A stretch of DNA of 64,000 bases, taken from assembly GCA_021613335.1 (NCBI GenBank), contig JAJTWR010000044.1, forward strand, positions 977,501 to 1,041,500. Direction: 5' to 3'. Origin of the DNA: Whitmania pigra (Eukaryota > Annelida > Clitellata > Hirudinida > Haemopidae). Below, in pieces: positions 32,001 to 41,700 of this stretch. The first letter of the stretch is position 1. Each line of letters opens with the position of its first letter. The translations under genes were made by a program, and so were the position numbers. The notes below the pieces were generated by a model. It made no database searches and was not told the DNA's origin. It worked only from the letters and a program-made list of their open reading frames with translations.

Positions 32001-32764
32001 ATGCATAATATAAAACAAAAATGATGTGACAAAACCTCACTTTGCACGTTTTCTCCCTGAGCAGGTCGACTGGCGAGACGTTCTTCTCCATTTGGTATCT
32101 CAGTAGTTGGTCCTGAATTGTGTGCTTATAAACAGTAAGATTAAACTTGTAATAAAAATAATAACAGCTTTTAAGTTGCATTGTTGTTTATTTATCATTT
32201 ATAATTTAATTTATTTTTTTAGCATTGATACATTTGTTGGCGACCCTCAAAGCTTTTTGCAAGAAAAAATGTGCTGCAGACGTTACACTTAGGCACCACA
32301 TAAGACATCCTGGTTAAGAAATGCCAACGCCTCCCTCGGGACGTAAAAGGAAAATCACTGGAGAAGGTGTTGATTCGACATTTCAGAATTCAGGTTTATT
32401 GAACAGTCAAGTTCAAGATGATTATCTCTGATTTTGTCGCGTGTTTTCTCGATCTCATATACGTTAGTAGAAAAAGGTTATGTTGTTTAAAATAAATGTA
32501 TTAGTTTTACTGGTAGATTTATGTTTATGTTTTTTAGATTAATTATTTTATTATTTTACAACAAACATATTTTATTGTAATTGTTCAATTTAATCATAAC
32601 AAAAGTAATAAGCAAAACAATTCAAAATATCTTTGTTATTGGTATCGCTGTGGATGAGGTCGCTTGCCTTATGAACTGCATATATTTAAATAACAAAGTA
32701 CTAAATCTGTTGGAAAAATTTATTATAAATATTCTAATTCGGTGAGCATTTTAAGTTATTTGCG
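29060..32764. other. 3.7-kb intergenic region
   Basis: No exon was assigned to a known family. An RFX-type X-box match lies at 31113-31126. Short frames at about 31128-31240, 32040-32145 and 32320-32430 are flanked by splice-like signals on different strands, but I could not connect them into a gene. An inverted repeat joins CTAAGTTTTTAGAAATGATT (30310-30329) to its complement at about 30406-30425. Confidence 0.4.
31113..31126. promoter_or_regulatory. Possible RFX X-box
   Basis: GTCTCCATAGCAAC matches the X-box pattern GTNNCC-N2-NGNAAC bound by RFX factors, often upstream of cilium genes. No ciliary gene was recognised next to it, so this is a motif match only. Confidence 0.35.
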
Positions 32765-35700
32765 ATGTATAGCATGTTTAAAGAAGTGCACTCTCCAACC
32801 GGGGTCGAACTAGCGGTTGTGTGCAACTTTTTAAATTCCTATGAAGAAAATCTGGTGATTTCAACAGCAAATGAGTTACAAGTTTACAGAATGAACCATA
32901 ACATTGGAAATAAAAGTAACGACACAGAACTGCGAAAAGAACCAGAGAAATCAATCAAATCAAAGCTGGAGTGTTTGCTGACGTTTAAACTCTTTGAAAA
33001 AGTGGTTTCTATTCAGCCCATAAAAATAGAAAACAATACAGATTTTCTTTTGCTTTGCTTTCAAGAGGCCAAACTGTCACTTGTGCAATATGATCGTGAA
33101 ATGCATGACTTGAAAACAACTACTCTTCATAACTATGAATTTGATTATCTGAAAGATGGCAGGGAACAGAATGTGAGTTATCTTCCAATTGCAAGATGTG
33201 ATCCTGAATCAAGATGTGCTGCTGCCTTACTGTATGGAAACAGGATGGCTGTGTTTCCCCTTTTCAAGAATGAATCAGGAATATCTATCGGTTATTCTTA
33301 TATCATCGATCTGAGGAAGTTGAATGAAAAAGTTACGCATGTTGTTGATTTTCAGTTTTTGCATGGATTTTGCGAACCAACTGTAGCTATGTTGTATGAA
33401 CCCTTGCCCACTTGGTCAGGAAGGATAGCAATAAAAAAAGACTCATTTAGCATGGTTGCCATTTCTTTGAATCTCGAACAGCAAGTGAATCCTTCAATTT
33501 GGTCGGTCAGTGGATTACCATTTGATGCATTTCAACTGTTACCAGTTCCCAAACCTTTGGGAGGTTTGTTGGTTTTTGCCACCAATTCATTGATGTACTT
33601 CAACCAGAGTTGCCCGCCCCATGCAGTTTCACTGAACTGTATTGGATCTGCAACCACAGATTTTCTACTGAAAGACCAAAAAGGTGTTGAGCTCACATTG
33701 GATTGTTGTCAAGCATGTTTTGTGAGAAACGATAAAGTCTTGATTTCATTGAAAGAAGGAGACCTGTATGTGCTTACGTTGCTCAATGATAACACAAGAA
33801 CAATCAGAGGTTTTCACTTTGATAAAGCAGCCTCCTGCGTGCTGACAACTTGCATTTGCGTAATCGAGGAAGAGTTTTTGTTCCTGGGTTCTCGTCTCGG
33901 CAATTCTCTTCTCCTGAAGTACTCTGAGAAACAAATAGAGGATGGAAATGCGGAAGATGATTGCAAATCATCGGATATTTTGGAGGATCCCGAAGAACTG
34001 GAACTTTATGGTAAAGGATCCACAAGATCAACATTGATGCAGTATTCTTTTGAGGTTTGTGACAGCATTCTGAACAATGGTCCGTGCGGTCACGCAGTCA
34101 TGGGTTGTGCTGCATCACTTTCAGAAGAATTCGTCGATTCTGACAATCCGGACGTCGAATTGGTAACAACATCTGGTTTTAACAAGAGCGGGGCCATCTC
34201 TATTCTTCAAAGGAGCATTCGTCCACAATTAGTCACCACATTCAAAATGTCAGATTGTGTAGATGTTTGGACCGTTGTCAGCAAAGATGAGTCCCAAAGT
34301 GCCGGGAACATCGAAGAGTACGAAGAAGATGATGACTATCATTCACTGATGATTCTAAGTGAGCCTAAAACAACCATGATACTCAGAGCTGGAATTGAAA
34401 TATCTGAACTTGATCAAAGCGGTTTCATTACTCAGGCGCCAACAATTTTTGCCGGAAATATTGGTGGCAATCAATATATTATTCAGGTGTCAACTTGTGC
34501 AGTAAGACTTCTTGAAGGAACAAAATGTCTTCAACACGTGGCCCTAACACAAGAATCGCCTGTCATCAGCTGCTCTTTGGCAGATCCCCACCTTGCCCTT
34601 TTAACAGAATCTGGACAGGTCTTAATGATTTCTCTCAAGCAATTGGCTGATGGTCCTTCATCAAGATTAGTTCTCTGCAAACCTCTCATCCTGAAAAATG
34701 TTGTGGCTTTGAGCATGTACAGGGATGACTCTGGCCTGTTTTGCAGTCAAACTTATGCTGATCCATCGACCGAAGTTGAAAATTCCGACGGCGACATTGA
34801 AATGCTGGACGAAGACGAACTTCTGTATGGCGTCAAACAAGAAAAATCCAATGATCCAAAAGCTCCTGCCAAAGAATCTTCTTTTTCATTAAAGACTTCA
34901 ACTCACTGGCTTGTAACTAGTCAAAGCAATGGAGACCTCTTGATCTACTCAGTGCCTAATTTTGAAGTGAAATTTAAATCCTGGAATTTCATTTTTGGAC
35001 ACCAGGTGCTCTGCAACAATTTGGTTAACGAACCCGAGATAGCCGACACTCCGATGCCCGAAATTAGGGAGCTGCTTATGGTTGGCATGGGAAACAAAAA
35101 TCTCAGACCTCATTTGATGGCCATTATTGATCAGGAACTGATAATTTATGAAGCTTATGAGTACATGACAGCCAGTGATGTTCCCATCTTACAATTGAGG
35201 TTTAAAAAAGTTCTTCATAGTCTGAGTGCCAGAGACGTCAGTTATCAAGTTACAGACCTGACAGACAAAGAGGCCTTAGAAAGAAATGTGGCTAAAAGCA
35301 AAAGAAAGTTATTGAGACAGTTTGAAAATGTTTCGGGTCTCACAGGAGTATTTTTGTGTGGTGCTTGTCCTCACTGGATTTTCATGACCTACAGGGGAAT
35401 TCTCAGGTTTCATCCAATGGTTATCGATGGTCCCATAACATTCCTCGCCTCCTTTCATAATGTCAATTGCCCTAAAGGATTTCTTTACTTGAATTTAAAA
35501 TGCGATCTTCGTATATCTATGCTTCCGACAAACCTCATTTACGATTCTCCTTGGCCAGTACGAAGAATTCCGTTAAGGTGCACCCCGTATTATGTGGCGT
35601 ACCATCCCGAAGATAAATTCTATGCCGTCGTCATGAGCTTATCAAAACCGTGCGACAAACTCGTGAAGATAGTCGGAGACAATGAAAAAGAAATCGAAAC

Positions 35701-36829
35701 AGTGGAGAGAAAAGGCAAGTTTATTTATCCAACAATCGAGAAGTTTCTCTTGCAGTTCTATTCACCATTGAGTTGGGAACCAATACCTCAGTGCAGACTG
35801 GAATTTGATGAATTTGAACGAGTCACTTGCATGCAGCTGATTAACTTCAAGTCAGAAGGAACCATGAGCGGATTGAAGGGTTACATTGTGTGCGGCACAA
35901 CTTACTCTTACACGGAGGACATCCCGTGCAAAGGAAGGATCATCGTCATGGACATCATCGAAGTGGTTCCCGAACCTGGAGCACCGCTAACAAAGAACAA
36001 ACTGAAGATCGAGTACAACAGGGAACAGAAAGGAGGAGTCAGTGCTGTAGCAGGAGTTCATGGTCTCTTAGTCACTGCCATTGGTCAGAAAATTTATATT
36101 TGGCAGATGAAAGATGGAGATTTAAAGGGAGTTGCATTCATAGATGCTCAGATTTATGCTCATTCCATTGTTGTAGTCAAGAGTCTTTTGTTTGTTGGAG
36201 ATGCTTTCAAAAGTGTTACCCTCTACAGATACCAAGAAGATATGAAAGTTCTGTCTGTTGTGAGCAGGGACATGCTGCCTAGAGAGATTTATTCCTTGGA
36301 GTTTCTGGTGAACAATGAGGATTTGTACTTCATGGCAACCGATTCGGATAAAAACCTGCTCGTATATTCCTACCAACCTGAAATAAAGGAAAGCATTGGA
36401 GGACAAAAATTGATTCACAATGCTTGTTTTAAAATAGGAAGTCATGTGAATTCCATGTTTAGAATTCGATGTTCTTCCACGAACTCGCAAGATGATCCTT
36501 TTGTAAAGCGTCAAACAACATACATCTGCACTCTAGATGGAGGAATTGGTTGTGTTGTACCTCTGCCAGAGAAAATGTATAGGAGACTGCTAATGCTTCA
36601 GACTGTATTAACATGGTATACCTCTCACTTGGCTCTTTTAAACCCAAAAGCCGCTCGATATTCCAAATGCTCGCCAAAACAACTTTCCATACTGGATGGT
36701 GTTCTCATCTCAAAATTTCATGAATTGAGTTTTGCTGAGAAGAAAGAAGTTGCGGGAAGAATTGGAACTTCTTTGGAACAGATTTTGTCAGATATGGTTA
36801 ACATTGAAATGTGCACGTCTCATTTCTGA
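32765..36829 (+). CDS. CPSF1: CPSF1 (CPSF160), cleavage and polyadenylation specificity factor subunit 1, intronless
   Basis: CPSF160 is the scaffold of the mRNA 3'-processing complex and, with WDR33, CPSF30 and Fip1, helps recognise AAUAAA. The gene is one open frame of 1354 codons starting at ATG 32765, against about 1443 residues in human. The family order is kept: N-terminal MYSMFKEVHSPTGVE, propeller segments such as SYIIDLR..LNEKV and ISLKEGDLYVLTLL, FHFDKAA.CVLTT, LFLGSRLGNSLLLKYSEK, YSFEVCDSILN.GPC, SIRPQLVTTF, an acidic internal loop (EMLDEDELLYG), HPMVIDGPI, FHNVNCPKGFLY, GRIIVMDIIEVVPEPGAPL, then the C-terminal CPSF_A domain ending near YRRLLMLQ. No internal stops or frameshifts were noticed. 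No poly(A) tract or target duplication was seen, so a retrocopy origin is not shown directly. No canonical AATAAA was seen just after the stop. Confidence 0.97.
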   Translation: MYSMFKEVHSPTGVELAVVCNFLNSYEENLVISTANELQVYRMNHNIGNKSNDTELRKEPEKSIKSKLECLLTFKLFEKVVSIQPIKIENNTDFLLLCFQEAKLSLVQYDREMHDLKTTTLHNYEFDYLKDGREQNVSYLPIARCDPESRCAAALLYGNRMAVFPLFKNESGISIGYSYIIDLRKLNEKVTHVVDFQFLHGFCEPTVAMLYEPLPTWSGRIAIKKDSFSMVAISLNLEQQVNPSIWSVSGLPFDAFQLLPVPKPLGGLLVFATNSLMYFNQSCPPHAVSLNCIGSATTDFLLKDQKGVELTLDCCQACFVRNDKVLISLKEGDLYVLTLLNDNTRTIRGFHFDKAASCVLTTCICVIEEEFLFLGSRLGNSLLLKYSEKQIEDGNAEDDCKSSDILEDPEELELYGKGSTRSTLMQYSFEVCDSILNNGPCGHAVMGCAASLSEEFVDSDNPDVELVTTSGFNKSGAISILQRSIRPQLVTTFKMSDCVDVWTVVSKDESQSAGNIEEYEEDDDYHSLMILSEPKTTMILRAGIEISELDQSGFITQAPTIFAGNIGGNQYIIQVSTCAVRLLEGTKCLQHVALTQESPVISCSLADPHLALLTESGQVLMISLKQLADGPSSRLVLCKPLILKNVVALSMYRDDSGLFCSQTYADPSTEVENSDGDIEMLDEDELLYGVKQEKSNDPKAPAKESSFSLKTSTHWLVTSQSNGDLLIYSVPNFEVKFKSWNFIFGHQVLCNNLVNEPEIADTPMPEIRELLMVGMGNKNLRPHLMAIIDQELIIYEAYEYMTASDVPILQLRFKKVLHSLSARDVSYQVTDLTDKEALERNVAKSKRKLLRQFENVSGLTGVFLCGACPHWIFMTYRGILRFHPMVIDGPITFLASFHNVNCPKGFLYLNLKCDLRISMLPTNLIYDSPWPVRRIPLRCTPYYVAYHPEDKFYAVVMSLSKPCDKLVKIVGDNEKEIETVERKGKFIYPTIEKFLLQFYSPLSWEPIPQCRLEFDEFERVTCMQLINFKSEGTMSGLKGYIVCGTTYSYTEDIPCKGRIIVMDIIEVVPEPGAPLTKNKLKIEYNREQKGGVSAVAGVHGLLVTAIGQKIYIWQMKDGDLKGVAFIDAQIYAHSIVVVKSLLFVGDAFKSVTLYRYQEDMKVLSVVSRDMLPREIYSLEFLVNNEDLYFMATDSDKNLLVYSYQPEIKESIGGQKLIHNACFKIGSHVNSMFRIRCSSTNSQDDPFVKRQTTYICTLDGGIGCVVPLPEKMYRRLLMLQTVLTWYTSHLALLNPKAARYSKCSPKQLSILDGVLISKFHELSFAEKKEVAGRIGTSLEQILSDMVNIEMCTSHF

Positions 36830-37515
36830 ATTTTTAATTATCATATAAAGTTTTTATTCTGATTTTTTGTCTGCTTTAGTTTTTTTCCACACCGGTGGGT
36901 TAATCCATCCAGATAATTTGCATGTACAGGGATGTGCACTGCCTTATCAAGCATAATCATCATCGATAATCATACAAAAACCATTATCATCATTATCATT
37001 ATTATTATTATCATCATCATCATCATATTTATATACATGCAGAAAAGGTAGCATGGAGAGTGCAAAAAAAGTTATAGTTTTAATGACATGTCAAGCTATG
37101 GATTTGTTGCAAACTGAGGCATTATTTGGGGATTGAAGCATTCATTATTGAAATATAAAAGTTTCACAGACTTTTTTTAGACTTGAAAGGCATTGTTTAT
37201 TGATTTTGATAAAGATGGGTAACATTTTGCTTTGCCGTCAAAATTAGTGATCATAGCCTCGAAATTATCTACCAGTTCAGGAAGATGATTACAGAACCAT
37301 TTTGGTTTTGTCGAACACGTTTATTCCAGTTCTAGGTGGATTAGATGCATAAGATCATGCACCAACATGGAATGAGTTAAGATTTGCTGTTTCGGTTCCT
37401 GATTTCGTGATTCGGTAGTGTGACACCTACGAACGTACTTTATTAAAGCTTTACTCAGTTAGGCCATGAAATTCGGCTCTTGATGAAGGCCATAGTTGAC
37501 TTATAACAAGGAATA
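36830..37515. other. CPSF1 downstream region with ATC/ATT microsatellite
   Basis: A mixed (ATC)n/(ATT)n tract lies at about 36953-37027. The remainder is AT-rich with no recognised feature. Confidence 0.5.
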
Positions 37516-37547
37516 ACTTTTTTGTTAATTTTTATTAAAACATTTTT

Positions 37548-37962
37548 ATTTAATAATTAACTTTTTTGTTAATTTTTATTTAATAATTAACTTTTTTTTG
37601 ATAAAAATTAACATCCATCCATCCATCCATCCATCCATCCATCCATCCATCCATCCATCCATCCATCCATCCATCCATCCATCCATCCATCCATCCATCC
37701 ATCCATCCATCCATCCATCCATCCATCCATCCATCCATCCATCCATCCATCCATCCATCCATCCATCCATCCATCCATCCATCCATCCATCCATCCATCC
37801 ATCCATCCATCCATCCATCCATCCATCCATCCATCCATCCATCTATCTATCTATCCACCATGAATGATATTAATAATTACAATGATGATGATGATGGTGC
37901 TAATAATTACAATGATTACAAAGATTTTAATGAAAATTAACAAAAAAGTTAATTATTAAATT
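37548..37962. repeat. Inverted repeat bracketing the (ATCC)n array
   Basis: The left arm at about 37548-37580 (TTAATAATTAACTTTTTTGT..) matches the complement of 37930-37962 (..ACAAAAAAGTTAATTATTAA) with about two mismatches over 33 bp. A second partial copy of the left arm lies at about 37508-37535. The arms could be termini of a small element in which the microsatellite expanded. No target duplication was identified. Confidence 0.65.
37613..37841. repeat. (ATCC)n microsatellite, about 57 copies
   Basis: A nearly perfect ATCC tetranucleotide array passes into a few ATCT units and ends at about 37853. It yields open frames in most registers (IHPS or MDGW repeats), which are not genes. Confidence 0.97.
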
Positions 37963-38746
37963 TTAAATCATTTAATTTCATTTGAAACAAAGATATTAAA
38001 ATAAGGAGCTTGACGAAAATTAGAAGAAATTTCTCTTTTTAAAAGTTATCACTGTAAAGAGTGAAGAATTAAGGGGGGTGGGTGCTTTTTGGCTGAAATT
38101 AAAATTAAGTAAATTAAAGAATTTATTTATTTTTATTAAACTAAGACATTATTTAAAATTAATTTATTTGATTTTTTTAAACAAATTTTTCGTATGTACA
38201 AAAATAATTTGCAAAAATCTGTTTAATACTTTTTGCTTTATTAATGCGCTCTAGCCACTGCGAATCATGATGCAATTGTGGATGTGCCCGATCTTGCTGC
38301 AGAAGTTTTTCTAGTTATTTTATTGATTCTTTAGCTAAGATCTGCAAACGGTACATATTCTATTTCATAAGAGGAACGAATATTTGTGGTAAACAAAATA
38401 AGTGGTGACTATAAATTTTTGAAGCAATTTTTATAATAATACAATTCAGTAAATTTAACAATTGTATAATATTCGGAAAGGTAATTATCTCCCCTTTCGA
38501 AATATGTATCCTTTATATAATTTCTATGTTTACAAGATTTTGCGATAAACCGCACCGCTGCTGGAGAAATTGGCCTCAAACTTTTCTAGAGTGTTTTTAT
38601 TAAATCAAATACATCACATTGAAATATGTATAATTCATATAATTTCTATGTTTACGAGACTCATATATTTCGAAAAACCAGACCCCTCTCACCGCTGCCA
38701 GAATCACCGACGTAAAAGTTTGAACTATTGAATTATTTCTTTTCCG
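37963..38746. other. AT-rich upstream region of RAB3GAP1
   Basis: No exon recognised. A phrase like GAAATATGTAT..CTTTATATAATTTCTATGTTTAC at about 38499-38534 is echoed at about 38620-38654, a diverged direct repeat of about 120-bp period. RAB3GAP1 regulatory sequence is likely here but no core element was identified. Confidence 0.4.
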
Positions 38747-41700
38747 ATGAAGTTGGACAAAGACGAAGCCTTTCAAAAGAAAGGTTACAAGCCTGCTTCC
38801 GATTATGATAGGTTTGAGTGGAGCTAACTTCATCTAAATTTATTTGCATTAAAAACCGACCGAAACTGATTTTCCCTAACAGAAAAAAGCAATTAAAAAT
38901 TATGTCTATTAGTTGAATTTCATATTTGTTATTTGTGCCAAAATCAGGTGTCTTAAACGGATTGAGGATGTTTTGCGCAGTTGGGATCTTTCTGACGAAC
39001 AACACTCCCCTAACGAAGTTGTTTTGCGGTTTGCCTATTATAAATTCAGCTTGACTCGATACTTGATATCTGGAATCTCTGCTTACAATGGGACTGACAA
39101 GGATTCTGATGCGAAGACTGTCACATCGAAATCTCCTAAAAGAGGTGCCTTTTGAATGTTTTAGTTTTTGGGTTTTTTTTTAGTTGATCGATGCATCATT
39201 TTTGCAATTTACTTTCTGTGAATTAATTACTGGATGACTAACAAATTACAAAGAGTAACAAATGAATGTAGCAGGAGACAGGATGCTCAACCAACAAAAG
39301 GAAATTCCAAAAGCATGGTTGGACATGTTGGACACATCAAACATGTTTCCCAGGCATGACGCTCATCATTTTCATAAATGTTATGGCCTTAAGGAATTCA
39401 TTGTCATAGCAATATATGGGAATAAAAATGTCCCCTTTGATGAGACTGATTTGTTGCTCAGCATATTCTCATTTGTCGCTCTCAAATGCAAATGGTGAGT
39501 TGGTTTGTGCAATTTAATTGGTTTAATGGATAAAGTTGTCTGACTTTTGGATCAGGTAATCAATATTCTGTTGATTAATAGAAATTATTTTTCTTGTTTA
39601 TTCTTTTTTTCATTATCACCCTTTTTATTATCAAAATCGTTGAATATCTTTTCAGCCAACTACCCTTGTTTGTGAAGTGTGGTAAGCAAACATTGATTTC
39701 TAGACGTGTGAACCCTGGCATTCTACAATGTCCTGGCTTCAGGACATCCTTTAGATTTTGGGAAGGCATGTGTTCTCATGGTCAAAACTTGGATTATGTA
39801 ATGACAAGATTTGGACGTAACATGGTTGGTGTATTTTATGAATATATTATGAATAGCTTATAAATATAAAGTTGTGGGATGAAAGATCTTAATTTTGAGA
39901 CTGCTGCCTCCTATCACTTTTATTAATAAACTAAACTAATTAATGTTGTTATGTTTAGTACTCATTTAGAAATGAGATAAAGGAGTATGCATGTCAAGCA
40001 GGGGCTAAAGTCTCTATGACATTCACTTACCACATCAACATCGAGGAATTGTCAGATTGTCCATATAGAAGGTGCATTGGTATGTTCTCATAATAATATA
40101 TATATATAATGTTCTCATTATACCATATATGAATATGAAAATTTACAATGAAATCAAAAAGTTGGTCATAATGTTTGCAACCCAGCTTGTGCAATTGTGA
40201 AAAATTTCTATGAAGCTCTGTAGATGAACTATAATTACAATTGATATCAGTTTCTAAGATGTTTGTCATAACATAAATTTAACAAATTTCATGGTGCCTT
40301 TTCATAAAACTTTCTATTGGCAAAATTAAAATAATATTATGACTGTACTGTCATTGTTTCATATCGTAGATATGCTATATGAATAGTTAACAACAACCAT
40401 GTAATCAATAACAATCAGTCATTTTTTATTTTGTTAAATAACTTGCATGCTTTTTCAAGAATTTGAAAGCTTAAAACATTGCATCTCCTTTGGGCACTGA
40501 CACAATAGAAATGATATAGTTAATAAAAATCCTATTTGCATAAAAGGCTAAGTAAACATTAATGTAGCTGCACATGTGAGCAGTTATTGTTAAATTGTTT
40601 GCCATTTGGGTTTTGAATAGACAATAAGATTATTTATGGTGAAGGTAAGAATGTCTTTGGTTATGTGTAAATCAACAACATTATCCATGGCTTACACATT
40701 CAGTGACATTAAAGAACTTATGGAATAGAAGAAATAAACATTATATGTATTTATGGTTAAACAAGAATTACATGATTAATTTTGGTTTCGGAGGAGCAGA
40801 TACCTCAACAACTGACTTTGGGGTTGGGGGATGTGAAAGACTTTGGTATGATAAAAATGGACGTCCAAATATGTGAGTTTGACTGCTTATTGGTCCATTC
40901 TCTAAATTATTTACAAGCTATTCGTTATCACATAATATTCATGTTGCAGTGAATTCTACCTTAATGCTACTTGGTCAGATCAGGTGTATTCTGAAGTCAT
41001 CAGTTGTGAAGCCGATAGGTGAGTGTTTCAAGTTTATTCATATTGATTAACTAACTTTGGAATGGATTCATTTATAAACTATAAATTACTAATTTCTTTA
41101 ATTTGAAAGGGGTTTTAATGTTCTTGATGCTCCCAAATGGTCATTTCTAGCTGATATTGGAGATACGTCCGAAGCTCCACTGGGTTTGGAATTTATTATC
41201 ATTTATTTTATTATCATTTTTATTTTGCTATTAAGTTTTATTAAGGTGCTGTAGCATAATTTTAATAGCATTTACTTATATGAAGATGGCACCATTCTCG
41301 TTGTAATTGTTATCACCATAACCATTCTCATTATAAGGAGACTGTCTAAGGAGGTTCCTAAGTTTGTGCTCTTCAACACAAACTGGGTCGTTGCTATCAA
41401 ATCCAGAAATCTTTTCAATTCTGGAATATAGAAGAATATTTAAACAAAGAGAAGGTAGGTTGCATGTTGATTGAGATATTAACATTCAAAAATAACAGCC
41501 AGTTTGTTGAATGGATATGTTTGTTTATTTTGGGTCTGTTTTGTTTAAAATTGGGAGCACTTTAAATATTTATTATGTACACTTGAATGTTTCTTATCTT
41601 TTGTTGAGTTTAATTTTTATAATTAAGGACATTATTGCTATAAATTCAAACTTTATTTTTTATAAATCTTTATGTATCAGCAATTCATTAAGATGAAACA

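Noticed and set aside
32040..32430. Exon-like frames (minus QDQLLRYQMEKNVSPVDLL; plus MPTPPSGRKRKITGEG)
   Set aside because: They are on opposite strands, short, and lack a consistent gene model. Noted but not annotated as genes.
35890..36282. Second + strand frame inside CPSF1
   Set aside because: Shadow of the CPSF1 frame; its residue composition is arbitrary.
37576..37867. Long frames of MDGW or IHPS repeats on both strands
   Set aside because: A repeated tetranucleotide with no stop is open in most frames. The same applies to 55111-55779.
41276..41485. Minus-strand frame with Asn/Glu/Gly repeats
   Set aside because: Intronic to RAB3GAP1 and low-complexity; no support.
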